A stretch of DNA of 64,000 bases, from the NCBI GenBank assembly GCA_031769625.1, contig JAUIMM010000579.1, positions 1,116,001 through 1,180,000 on the forward strand. Reading direction: 5' to 3'. The notes beneath the pieces were generated by a model, which was not told where the DNA came from, made no database searches, and worked only from the letters and a program-made list of their open reading frames with translations. A program made the position numbers and the translations under genes. Positions 39,582 to 50,094 of the stretch are shown here, piece after piece (the stretch's first letter is position 1; each line of letters begins with the position of its first letter). This DNA is from Taudactylus pleione. Taxonomy: Eukaryota > Chordata > Amphibia > Anura > Myobatrachidae.

Positions 39582-42500
39582 GTTAGGTCTGGCGGACAGT
39601 TCAGGGACATGTTATTAGGGAGAAGGGATTGTTAGGTCTGGGGGGCAGTTCTGTGACATGTTATTAGGGAGAAGGGGTTGCTAGGTCTGGGGGGCACTTC
39701 TGGGACATGTTATTTGGGAGACAGGGTTGTTAGGTATGGGGGACAGTTCTGGGACATATTATTAGGGAGAAGGGGTTGTTAGGTTTGGGGGGCACTTCTG
39801 GGACATGTTATTAGGGAGAATGGGTTGTTAGGTATGGGGCAGTTCTGGGACATGTTATTAGGGAGAAGGGGTTGTTAGGTCTGGGGGGCAGTTCTGGGAC
39901 ATGTTATTAGGGAGAAGGGGTTGTTAGGTCTGGGGGGCAGTTCTGGGACATGTTATGAGGGAGAAGGGGTTGTTAGGTCTGGGGGGCACTTCTGGGACAT
40001 GTTATTAGGGAGAAGGGGTTGATAGGTCTGGGGGGCACTTCAGGGACATGTTATTAGGGAGAAGGGGTTGTTAGGTATGGGGGGCAGTTCTGGGACATGT
40101 TATTAGGGAGAAGGGGTTGTTAGGTCTGGGGGGCAGTACTGGGACATGTTATTAAGGAGAAGGGGTTATTAGGTATAGGGGGCAGTTCTGGGACATGTTA
40201 TTAGGGAGAAGGGGTTGTTAGGTCTGGGGGCAGTTCTGGGACATGTTATTAGGGAGAAGGGATTGTTAGGTCTGGGGGGCAGTTCTGGGACAAGTAATTA
40301 GGGAGAAGGGATTGTTAGGTCTGGGGGGCAGTTCAGGGACATGTTATTAGGGAGAAGGGGTTGTTAGGTCTGGGGGGCACTTCTGGGACATGTTATTCGG
40401 GACACGGGGTTGTTAGGTATGGGGGGCAGTTCTGGGACATATTATTAGGGAGAAGGGGTTGTTAGGTCTGGGGGCAGTTCTGGGACATGTTATTATGGAG
40501 AAGGGGTTGTTAGTTCTGGGGTTCAGTTTTGGGACATGTTATTAGGGAGAAGGTGTTGTTAGGTCTGGGGGGCAGTTCTGGGACATGTTATTAGGGCGAA
40601 GGGGTTGTTAGGTCTGGGGGGCACTTCTGGGACATGTTATTTGGGAGACGGGGTTGTTAGGTTTGGGGGGCAGTTCTGGGACATGTTATTATGGAGAAGG
40701 GGTTGTTAGTTCTGGGGTTCAGTTCTGGGACATGTTATTAGGGAGAAGGGGTTGTTAGGTATTGGGGGCACTTCTGGGACATGTTATTAGGGAGAATGTG
40801 TTGTTAGGTATGGGGGGCAGTTCTGGGACATGTTATTAGGGAGAAGGGGTTGTTAGGTCTGGCGGACAGTTCAGGGACATGTTATTAGGGAGAAGGGATT
40901 GTTAGGTCTGGGGGGCAGTTCTGGGACATGTTATTAGGGAGAAGGGGTTGCTAGGTCTGGGGGGCACTTCTGGGACATGTTATTTGGGAGACAGGGTTGT
41001 TAGGTATGGGGGACAGTTCTGGGACATATTATTAGGGAGAAGGGGTTGTTAGGTTTGGGGGGCACTTCTGGGACATGTTATTAGGGAGAATGGGTTGTTA
41101 GGTATGGGGCAGTTCTGGGACATGTTATTAGGGAGAAGGGGTTGTTAGGTCTGGGGGGCAGTTCTGGGACATGTTATTAGGGAGAAGGGGTTGTTAGGTC
41201 TGGGGGGCAGTTCTGGGACATGTTATGAGGGAGAAGGGGTTGTTAGGTCTGGGGGGCACTTCTGGGACATGTTATTAGGGAGAAGGGGTTGATAGGTCTG
41301 GGGGGCACTTCAGGGACATGTTATTAGGGAGAAGGGGTTGTTAGGTATGGGGGGCAGTTCTGGGACATGTTATTAGGGAGAAGGGGTTGTTAGGTCTGGG
41401 GGCAGTTCTGGGACATGTTATTAGGGAGAAAGGATTGTTAGGTCTGGGGGGCAGTTCTGGGACAAGTTATTAGGGAGAAGGGATTGTTAGGTCTGGGGGG
41501 CAGTTCAGGGACATGTTATTAGGGAGAAGGGGTTGTTAGGTCTGGGGGGCACTTCTGGGACATGTTATTCGGGACACGGGGTTGTTAGGTATGGGGGGCA
41601 GTTCTGGGACATATTATTAGGGAGAAGGGGTTGTTAGGTCTGGGGGCAGTTCTGGGACATGTTATTATTGAGAAGGGGTTGTTAGTTCTGGGGTTCAGTT
41701 CTGGGACATGTTATTAGGGAGAAGGGGTTGTTAGGTATGGGGGCAGTTTTGGGACATGTTATTAGGGAGAAGGGGTTGTTAGGTCTGGGGGGCAGTTCTG
41801 GGACATGTTATTAGGGAGAAGGGGTTGTTAGGTCTGGGGGGCAGTTCTGGGACATGTTATTAGGGAGAAGGGGTTGTTAGGTATGGGGGGCAGTTCTGGG
41901 ACATGTTATTAGGGAGAAGGTTTTGTTAGGTCTGGTGGGCAGTACTGGGACATGTTATTAGGGAGAAGAGGTTGTTAGGTCTGGGGGGCAGTTATGTGAC
42001 ATGTTATTAGGGAGAAGGGGTTGTTAGGTCTGGGGGCAGTTCTGGGACATGTTATTAGGGAGAAGAGGTTGTTAGGTCTGGGGGTCAATTCTGGGACATG
42101 TTATTAGGGAGATGGGGTTGTTAGGTATGGGGGGCAGTTGTTAGGTATGGGGGACATGTTGTTAGGGAGAAGGGGTTGTTAGGTCTGGGGGGCACTTCTG
42201 GGACATGTTATTAGGGAGAAGGGGTTGTTAGGTGTGGGGGGCACTTCTGCAACATGTTATTAGGGAGAGGGGGTTGTTAGGTGTGGGGGCCAGTTCTTGA
42301 ACATGTTATTAGGGAGAAGGGGTTGTTAGGTATGGGGGGCATTTCTGGGACATGTTATTAGGGAGAAAGGGTTGTTAGGTCTGGGGGGCAGTACTGGGAC
42401 ATGTTATTAAGGAGAAGGGGTTATTAGGTATAGGGGGCAGTTCTGGGACATGTTATTAGGGAGAAGGGGTTGTTAGGTCTGGGGGCAGTTCTGGGACATG

Positions 42501-43701
42501 TTATTAGGGAGAAGGGATTGTTAGGTCTGGGGGGCAGTTCTGGGACATGTTATTAGGGAGAAGGGATTGTTAGGTCTGGGGGGCAGTTCTGGGACATGTT
42601 ATTAGGGAGAAGGGGTTGTTAGGTCTGGGGGGCACTTCTGGGACATGTTATTTGGGAGACGGGGTTGTTAGGTTTGGGGGGCAGTTCTGGGACATGTTAT
42701 TATGGAGAAGGGGTTGTTAGTTCTGGGGTTCAGTTCTGGGACATGTTTTTAGGGAGAAGGGGTTGTTAGGTATTGGGGGCACTTCTGGGACATGTTATTA
42801 GGGAGAAGGTGTTGTTAGGTCTGGGGGGCAGTTCTGGGACATGTTATTATGGAGAAGGGGTTGTTAGTTCTGGGGTTCAGTTCTGGGACATGTTATTAGG
42901 GAGAAGGGGTTGTTAGTTCTGGGGGGCACTTCTGGGACATGTTATTAGGGAGAAGGTGTTGTTAGGTCTTGGGGCAGTTCTGGGACATGTTATTAGGGAG
43001 AAGGGGTTGTTAGGTCTGGGGGGCAGTTCTGGGACATGTTATTAGGGAGAAGGGGTTGTTAGGTCTGGGGGGCAGTTCTGGGACATGTTATTAGGGAGAA
43101 GGGTTTGTTAGGTCTGGGGGCACTTCTGGGACATGTTATTAGGGAGAAGGGGTTGTTAGGAACGGGGGGCAATTCTGGGACATGTTATTAGGGAGAAGGG
43201 TTGTTAGGTCTGGGGGGCACTTCTGGGACATGTTATTAGGGAGAAGGGGTTGTTAGGTCTGGGGGGCAGTTCTGGGACATGTTATTAAGGAGAAGTGGTT
43301 ATTAGGTATAGGGTGCAGTTCTGGGACTTGTTATTAGGGAGAAGGGGTTGTTAGGTCTGGGGGCAGTTCTGGAACATGTTATTAGGGAGAAGGGGTTGTT
43401 AGGTCTGGGGGGCACTTCTGGGACATGTTATTTGGGAGATGGGGTTGTTAGGTGTGGGGGGCACTTCTGGAACATGTTATTAGGGAGAGGGGGTTGTTAG
43501 GTGTGGTGGCCAGTTCTTGAACATGTTATTAGGGAGAAGGGGTTGTTAGGTATGGGGGGCAGTTCTGGGACATGTTATTAGGGAGAAGGGGTTGTTAGGT
43601 CTGGGGGGCAGTACTGGGACATGTTATTAAGGAGAAGGGGTTATTAGGTATAGGGGCAGTTCTGGGACATGTTATTAGGGAGAAGGGGTTGTTAGGTCTG
43701 G
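38953..43701. repeat. HOR block B (about 4.75 kb)
   Basis: This is the second copy of block A. Its later part is also repeated 4,354 bp downstream as block C: CAGTACT at 40,134 and 44,488; TTATTCGGGACACGG at 40,392 and 44,746, and at 41,564 and 45,918; ATTATTGAG at 41,664 and 46,018. The B-to-C offset falls to 4,353 after about 42,190 because one G run is a base shorter in C. Confidence 0.85.
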
Positions 43702-43702
43702 G

Positions 43703-44045
43703 GGGCAGTTCTGGGACATGTTATTAGGGAGAAGGGATTGTTAGGTCTGGGGGCAGTTCTGGGACATGTTATTAGGGCGAAGGGGTTGTTAGGTCTGGGG
43801 GCCACTTCTGGGACATGTTATTTGGGAGACGGGGTTGTTAGGTTTGGGGGGCAGTTCTGGGACATGTTATTATGGAGAAGGGATTGTTAGGTCTGGGGGG
43901 CAGTTCTGGGACATGTTATTAGGGAGAAGGGATTGTTAGGTCTGGGGGCAGTTCTGGGACATGTTATTAGGGCGAAGGGGTTGTTAGGTCTGGGGGCCAC
44001 TTCTGGGACATGTTATTTGGGAGACGGGGTTGTTAGGTTTGGGGG
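43703..44045. repeat. Local duplication of about 195 bp (four units)
   Basis: A chain containing TTAGGGCGAAGG, GGGGGCCACTTCTGG, TTATTTGGGAGACGGGG and TTATTATGGAGAAGG appears twice. The GCCAC marker lies at 43,801 and 43,996, a distance of 195 bp, which is four units less one base. The junction joins TTATGGAGAAGG to GGATTGTTAGG, a combination not seen in the parent order elsewhere. It is a small unequal-exchange product between blocks B and C. Confidence 0.7.
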
Positions 44046-44469
44046 GCAGTTCTGGGACATGTTATTATGGAGAAGGGGTTGTTAGTTCTGGGGTTCAGTT
44101 CTGGGACATGTTATTAGGGAGAAGGGGTTGTTAGGTATTGGGGGCACTTCTGGGACATGTTATTAGGGAGAATGTGTTGTTAGGTATGGGGGGCAGTTCT
44201 GGGACATGTTATTAGGGAGAAGGGGTTGTTAGGTCTGGCGGACAGTTCAGGGACATGTTATTAGGGAGAAGGGATTGTTAGGTCTGGGGGGCAGTTCTGG
44301 GACATGTTATTAGGGAGAAGGGGTTGCTAGGTCTGGGGGGCACTTCTGGGACATGTTATTTGGGAGACAGGGTTGTTAGGTATGGGGGACAGTTCTGGGA
44401 CATATTATTAGGGAGAAGGGGTTGTTAGGTTTGGGGGGCACTTCTGGGACATGTTATTAGGGAGAATGG

Positions 44470-47400
44470 GTTGTTAGGTCTGGGGGGCAGTACTGGGACA
44501 TGTTATTAAGGAGAAGGGGTTATTAGGTATAGGGGGCAGTTCTGGGACATGTTATTAGGGAGAAGGGGTTGTTAGGTCTGGGGGCAGTTCTGGGACATGT
44601 TATTAGGGAGAAGGGATTGTTAGGTCTGGGGGGCAGTTCTGGGACAAGTTATTAGGGAGAAGGGATTGTTAGGTCTGGGGGGCAGTTCAGGGACATGTTA
44701 TTAGGGAGAAGGGGTTGTTAGGTCTGGGGGGCACTTCTGGGACATGTTATTCGGGACACGGGGTTGTTAGGTATGGGGGGCAGTTCTGGGACATATTATT
44801 AGGGAGAAGGGGTTGTTAGGTCTGGGGGCAGTTCTGGGACATGTTATTCTGGAGAAGGGGTTGTTAGTTCTGGGGTTCAGTTCTGGGACATGTTATTAGG
44901 GAGAAGGTGTTGTTAGGTCTGGGGGGCAGTTCTGGGACATGTTATTAGGGCGAAGGGGTTGTTAGGTCTGGGGGGCACTTCTGGGACATGTTATTTGGGA
45001 GACGGGGTTGTTAGGTTTGGGGGGCAGTTCTGGGACATGTTATTATGGAGAAGGGGTTGTTAGTTCTGGGGTTCAGTTCTGGGACATGTTATTAGGGAGA
45101 AGGGGTTGTTAGGTATTGGGGGCACTTCTGGGACATGTTATTAGGGAGAATGTGTTGTTAGGTATGGGGGGCAGTTCTGGGACATGTTATTAGGGAGAAG
45201 GGGTTGTTAGGTCTGGCGGACAGTTCAGGGACATGTTATTAGGGAGAAGGGATTGTTAGGTCTGGGGGGCAGTTCTGGTACATGTTATTAGGGAGAAGGG
45301 GTTGCTAGGTCTGGGGGGCACTTCTGGGACATGTTATTTGGGAGACAGGGTTGTTAGGTATGGGGGACAGTTCTGGGACATATTATTAGGGAGAAGGGGT
45401 TGTTAGGTTTGGGGGGCACTTCTGGGACATGTTATTAGGGAGAATGGGTTGTTAGGTATGGGGCAGTTCTGGGACATGTTATTAGGGAGAAGGGGTTGTT
45501 AGGTCTGGGGGGCAGTTCTGGGACATGTTATTAGGGAGAAGGGGTTGTTAGGTCTGGGGGGCAGTTCTGGGACATGTTATGAGGGAGAAGGGGTTGTTAG
45601 GTCTGGGGGGCACTTCTGGGACATGTTATTAGGGAGAAGGGGTTGATAGGTCTGGGGGGCACTTCAGGGACATGTTATTAGGGAGAAGGGGTTGTTAGGT
45701 ATGGGGGGCAGTTCTGGGACATGTTATTAGGGAGAAGGGGTTGTTAGGTCTGGGGGCAGTTCTGGGACATGTTATTAGGGAGAAAGGATTGTTAGGTCTG
45801 GGGGGCAGTTCTGGGACAAGTTATTAGGGAGAAGGGATTGTTAGGTCTGGGGGGCAGTTCAGGGACATGTTATTAGGGAGAAGGGGTTGTTAGGTCTGGG
45901 GGGCACTTCTGGGACATGTTATTCGGGACACGGGGTTGTTAGGTATGGGGGGCAGTTCTGGGACATATTATTAGGGAGAAGGGGTTGTTAGGTCTGGGGG
46001 CAGTTCTGGGACATGTTATTATTGAGAAGGGGTTGTTAGTTCTGGGGTTCAGTTCTGGGACATGTTATTAGGGAGAAGGGGTTGTTAGGTATGGGGGCAG
46101 TTTTGGGACATGTTATTAGGGAGAAGGGGTTGTTAGGTCTGGGGGGCAGTTCTGGGACATGTTATTAGGGAGAAGGGGTTGTTAGGTCTGGGGGGCAGTT
46201 CTGGGACATGTTATTAGGGAGAAGGGGTTGTTAGGTATGGGGGGCAGTTCTGGGACATGTTATTAGGGAGAAGGTTTTGTTAGGTCTGGTGGGCAGTACT
46301 GGGACATGTTATTAGGGAGAAGAGGTTGTTAGGTCTGGGGGGCAGTTATGTGACATGTTATTAGGGAGAAGGGGTTGTTAGGTCTGGGGGCAGTTCTGGG
46401 ACATGTTATTAGGGAGAAGAGGTTGTTAGGTCTGGGGGTCAATTCTGGGACATGTTATTAGGGAGAAGGGGTTGTTAGGTATGGGGGGCAGTTGTTAGGT
46501 ATGGGGGACATGTTGTTAGGGAGAAGGGGTTGTTAGGTCTGGGGGCACTTCTGGGACATGTTATTAGGGAGAAGGGGTTGTTAGGTGTGGGGGGCACTTC
46601 TGCAACATGTTATTAGGGAGAGGGGGTTGTTAGGTGTGGGGGCCAGTTCTTGAACATGTTATTAGGGAGAAGGGGTTGTTAGGTATGGGGGGCAGTTCTG
46701 GGACATGTTATTAGGGAGAAAGGGTTGTTAGGTCTGGGGGGCAGTACTGGGACATGTTATTAAGGAGAAGGGGTTATTAGGTATAGGGGGCAGTTCTGGG
46801 ACATGTTATTAGGGAGAAGGGGTTGTTAGGTCTGGGGGCAGTTCTGGGACATGTTATTAGGGAGAAGGGATTGTTAGGTCTGGGGGGCAGTTCTGGGACA
46901 TGTTATTAGGGAGAAGGGATTGTTAGGTCTGGGGGGCAGTTCTGGGACATGTTATTAGGGAGAAGGGGTTGTTAGGTCTGGGGGGCACTTCTGGGACATG
47001 TTATTTGGGAGACGGGGTTGTTAGGTTTGGGGGGCAGTTCTGGGACATGTTATTATGGAGAAGGGGTTGTTAGTTCTGGGGTTCAGTTCTGGGACATGTT
47101 TTTAGGGAGAAGGGGTTGTTAGGTATTGGGGGCACTTCTGGGACATGTTATTAGGGAGAAGGTGTTGTTAGGTCTGGGGGGCAGTTCTGGGACATGTTAT
47201 TATGGAGAAGGGGTTGTTAGTTCTGGGGTTCAGTTCTGGGACATGTTATTAGGGAGAAGGGGTTGTTAGTTCTGGGGGGCACTTCTGGGACATGTTATTA
47301 GGGAGAAGGTGTTGTTAGGTCTTGGGGCAGTTCTGGGACATGTTATTAGGGAGAAGGGGTTGTTAGGTCTGGGGGGCAGTTCTGGGACATGTTATTAGGG

Positions 47401-47797
47401 AGAAGGGGTTGTTAGGTCTGGGGGGCAGTTCTGGGACATGTTATTAGGGAGAAGGGTTTGTTAGGTCTGGGGGCACTTCTGGGACATGTTATTAGGGAGA
47501 AGGGGTTGTTAGGAACGGGGGGCAATTCTGGGACATGTTATTAGGGAGAAGGGTTGTTAGGTCTGGGGGGCACTTCTGGGACATGTTATTAGGGAGAAGG
47601 GGTTGTTAGGTCTGGGGGGCAGTTCTGGGACATGTTATTAAGGAGAAGTGGTTATTAGGTATAGGGTGCAGTTCTGGGACTTGTTATTAGGGAGAAGGGG
47701 TTGTTAGGTCTGGGGGCAGTTCTGGAACATGTTATTAGGGAGAAGGGGTTGTTAGGTCTGGGGGGCACTTCTGGGACATGTTATTTGGGAGATGGGG
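44470..47797. repeat. HOR block C (about 3.3 kb, partial copy of block B)
   Basis: The block follows B at offset 4,354 and then 4,353. On its left, GAGAATGGGTTGTTAGG joins directly to TCTGGGGGGCAGTACTGGG, which skips several units present in B. On its right the match ends near 47,797, where TTTGGGGGGCAG replaces the GTGGGGGGCACTT of B at 43,451. AACGGGGGGCAATTC at 47,514 pairs with 43,161. Confidence 0.83.
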
Positions 47798-49145
47798 TTG
47801 TTAGGTTTGGGGGGCAGTTCTGGGACATGTTATTATGGAGAAGGGGTTGTTAGTTCTGGGGTTCAGTTCTGGGACATGTTATTAGGGAGAAGGGGTTGTT
47901 AGGTATGGGGGGCACTTCTGGGACATGTTATTAGGGAGAAGGTGTTGTTAGGTCTGGGGGGCAGTTCTGGGACATGTTATTATGGAGAAGGGGTTGTTAG
48001 TTCTGGGGTTCAGTTCTGGGACATGTTATTAGGGAGAAGGGGTTGTTAGTTCTGGGGGGCAATTCTGGGACATGTTATTAGGGAGAAGGTGTTGTTTGGT
48101 CTGGGGGGCAGTTCTGGGACATGTTATTAGGGAGAAGGGGTTGTTAGGTCTGGGGGGCAGTTCTGGGACATGTTATTAGAGAGAAGGGGTTGTTAGGTCT
48201 GGGGGCACTTCTGGGACATGTTATTAGGGAGAAGGGGTTGTTAGGAACGGGGGGCACTTCTGGGACATGTTATTAGGGAGAAGGGGTTGTTAGGTCTGGG
48301 GGGCAGTTCTGGGACATGTTATTTTGGAGAAGGGGTTGTTAGGTCTGGGCGGCAGTTCTGGGACATGTTATTAGGGAGAAGGGGTTGTTAGGTCTGGGGC
48401 GCAGTTCTGGGACATGTTATTAGGGAGAAGGGGCTATTAGGTCTGGGGGCAGTTCTGGGACATGTTATTAGGGAGAAGGGGTTGTTAGGTCTGGGGGACA
48501 GTTCTGGGACATGTTATTAGGGAAAGGGGGTTGTTAGGTATGGGGGGCAGTTGTTAGGTATGGGGACATGTTATTAGGGAGAAGGGGTTGTTAGGTATGG
48601 GGGGCAGTTCTGGGACATGTTATTAGGGAGAAGGAGTTGTTATGTATGGGGCAGTTCTGGGACATGTTATTAGGGAGAAGGGGTTGTTAGGTATTGGGGG
48701 CAGTTCTGGGACATATTATTAGGCAGAAGGGGTTGTTAGGTCTGGGGGCAGTTCTGGGACATGTTATTAGGGAGAAGGGGTTGTTAGGTCTGGGGGGTAG
48801 TTCTGGGACATGTTATTAGGGAGAAGGGGTTGTTAGGTGTGGGTGGCAGTTCTGGGACATGTTATTAGGGAGAAGGGGTTGTTAGGTCTGGGGGGCACTT
48901 CTGGGACATGTTATTAGGGAGAAGGGGTTGTTAGGTCTTGGGGCAGTTCTGGGAAATGTTATTATGGAGAAGGGGTTGTTAGTTCTGGGGGGCAGTTCTG
49001 GGACATATTATTAGGGAGAAGGGGTTGTTAGGTGTGGGGGCAGTTCTGGGACATGTTATTAGGGAGAAGGGGTTGTTAGGTCTGGGGGGCAGTTATGGGA
49101 CATGTTATTAGGGAGAAGGGGTTGTTAGGTGTGGGGGGCAGTTGA

Positions 49146-49240
49146 GGGAGTTGTCAGGTGAGACTGATAATAGAGCACATTGAGGAAGGAGGGGGAGATT
49201 GTCAGGACTGGGGTATGAGGCAGGGTCATCTCTTCCATTG
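49146..49240. repeat. Decayed right edge of the 49-bp array
   Basis: The last well-preserved unit ends near 49,145. After it, GTTGAGGGAGTTGTCAGG and, further on, GATTGTCAGGACTGGGG resemble damaged copies of TTGTTAGGTCTGGGG with irregular spacing. Similarity fades before 49,260. Degenerate terminal units next to a homogeneous interior are expected at the border of a tandem array. The exact end is a matter of judgement. Confidence 0.55.
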
Positions 49241-49412
49241 GGTTTGTTGGGCAGGGGGAGGGGGCGTGTATCAGATTATTACACTTACAATCACTTAGGC
49301 GAGACTTCCATTTCCCGGGACCCCTGTTTCATATGCTGTTATTCTGCTGACTTTGGGTGGGTACCCCCGGGTTACTGGTTGTGTACAGACTGCTGTTAGA
49401 TCGCAGGTGTAA
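49241..49412. other. Unassigned sequence between array 1 and the first transposon
   Basis: About 170 bp of mixed composition with no recognised gene, RNA or repeat family. Short open frames that begin here (from 49,199 and 49,357) run without coding signatures into the adjoining array edge or the transposon. I see nothing else to annotate. Confidence 0.5.
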
Positions 49413-49954
49413 AGCTGGGTACACACTAGATGATTTTTTAATACTAATTTGTCATTTTCCTACAGATCGTAACGTCATATCGTCTAGTGTGCACGCATTA
49501 TGGGCACTCCCGCCTCGTCCTTCGCATCTTCAGATCTGCCGTACATGCGTCAACGATTTCCCGCAAATCATACAGTGTGTATACACTACCGGATGGCCAG
49601 GCAATATGTTAACGTTATATAGTTAACGATCTACTGACCAAACGATGCAAGTTATATCGTTCGGTGGTTTTGAAGATTGCTCAGGGGTCTAGTTACTAAG
49701 CAGTGTTAGGAGACAGAGTGAAAAGTGATAAGAAAGTGATAAGGTACCAGCCAATCAGCTCCTAGCTGCCATTTTTCAAACACAGTCTGTGAGATGGCAG
49801 TTAGGAGCTGATTGGCTGGCACCTTATCACTTATCACTCTGTCTCCTAACACTGCTTAGTAAATAGACCCCTCAGTGTTTATGCAGTATATTGTTTATCA
49901 GAGATTTCAAGGGAAATCGGGACGTCCATCTCATCGTCTAATGTGTACCCAGCT
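49413..49954. mobile_element. Non-autonomous TIR DNA transposon, interrupted by a nested MITE
   Basis: The left end reads AGCTGGGTACACACTAGA then TGAT. The right end reads ATCGTCTAATGTGTACCCAGCT, the inverted form with two mismatches over about 22 bp. AGCT occurs at both outer ends and is palindromic, so it may be either the TIR tip or a 4-bp target duplication. A second inverted copy of the tip, ATCGTCTAGTGTGCAC, lies inside near 49,479-49,494, suggesting a composite or fold-back structure. No transposase is encoded. The element is split by the palindromic MITE at 49,684-49,871 and so is the older insertion. The superfamily is not settled; the ends remind me of frog repeats, from memory only. 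Confidence 0.7.
49684..49871. mobile_element. 188-bp palindromic MITE nested in the older TIR element
   Basis: Arms of about 80-90 bp are near-perfect inverted repeats. GGGGTCTAGTTACTAAGC on the left matches GCTTAGTAAATAGACCCC on the right. Inner blocks such as AGTGTTAGGAGACAGAGTG and CCAGCCAATCAGCTCCTA also pair across a loop of about 20 bp (TTTTCAAACACAGTCTGTG). The left arm has extra bases, with GATAAG-type repeats around 49,722-49,742. TCA flanks both ends (49,681-49,683 and 49,872-49,874) and is a possible 3-bp target duplication. The element has no coding capacity. I recall near-identical palindromes as abundant in anuran genomes; this is unverified. Confidence 0.85.
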
Positions 49955-50094
49955 GTTTTTTTTGTTGAGTGCTTGTAGAAAACCAGGGTCACTTGCTTGT
50001 AATTTTCCCCAGGCTAAAGCTTGCCAGCCAGCTCCTGGTAGGGAGTGGATGAAGTAGATTCAGTGCTAATAATTATATAGGAGCTAAGCTACGT
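49955..50094. other. Unassigned spacer
   Basis: About 140 bp with a short T run (TTTTTTTTG) and no recognised motif. A 60-codon open frame starting at 49,875 spans the MITE junction and ends here; it looks fortuitous. Confidence 0.4.

Larger units (their letters stand above)
1..49145. repeat. 49-bp G-rich satellite/minisatellite array (about 1,000 units), open at the left edge
   Basis: The segment is continuous head-to-tail tandem repetition. The typical unit is 49 bp and contains, in order, CAGTTCTGGGACATGTT, ATTAGGGAGAAGGGG, TTGTTAGGTCT and a run of five or six G. A typical unit counts 22 G, 4 C, 9 A and 14 T on the plus strand, a GC skew of about +0.7. Recurrent unit variants include CACTTCTGGG for CAGTTCTGGG, CAGTACTGGG followed by ATTAAGGAG, TTATGGAGAAGG followed by TTAGTTCTGGGGTTCAG, TTATTTGGGAGACGGGG, and TTCTTGAACATG. 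TTAG stops occur in all frames because 49 is not a multiple of 3, so the array is essentially closed to translation. The unit count is length divided by period. The array starts before the window. Tandem nature is certain; the family name is unknown to me. Confidence 0.97.

Noticed and set aside
1..49145. CRISPR array
   Set aside because: Units are contiguous with no unique spacers, variation is scattered, and the surrounding DNA is eukaryotic in type.
1..49145. Interstitial telomere
   Set aside because: TTAGGG occurs only once per 49 bp in a fixed context, so the motif is part of a satellite unit and not a telomeric tract.
1..49145. Canonical G-quadruplex arrays throughout
   Set aside because: Loops between G runs are mostly longer than seven bases; only long-loop or intermolecular forms are plausible, so this is kept as a low-interest finding and not a feature.
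49357..49626. An 89-codon frame as a small gene
   Set aside because: It crosses the left end and interior of a TIR transposon, with no recognisable domain.
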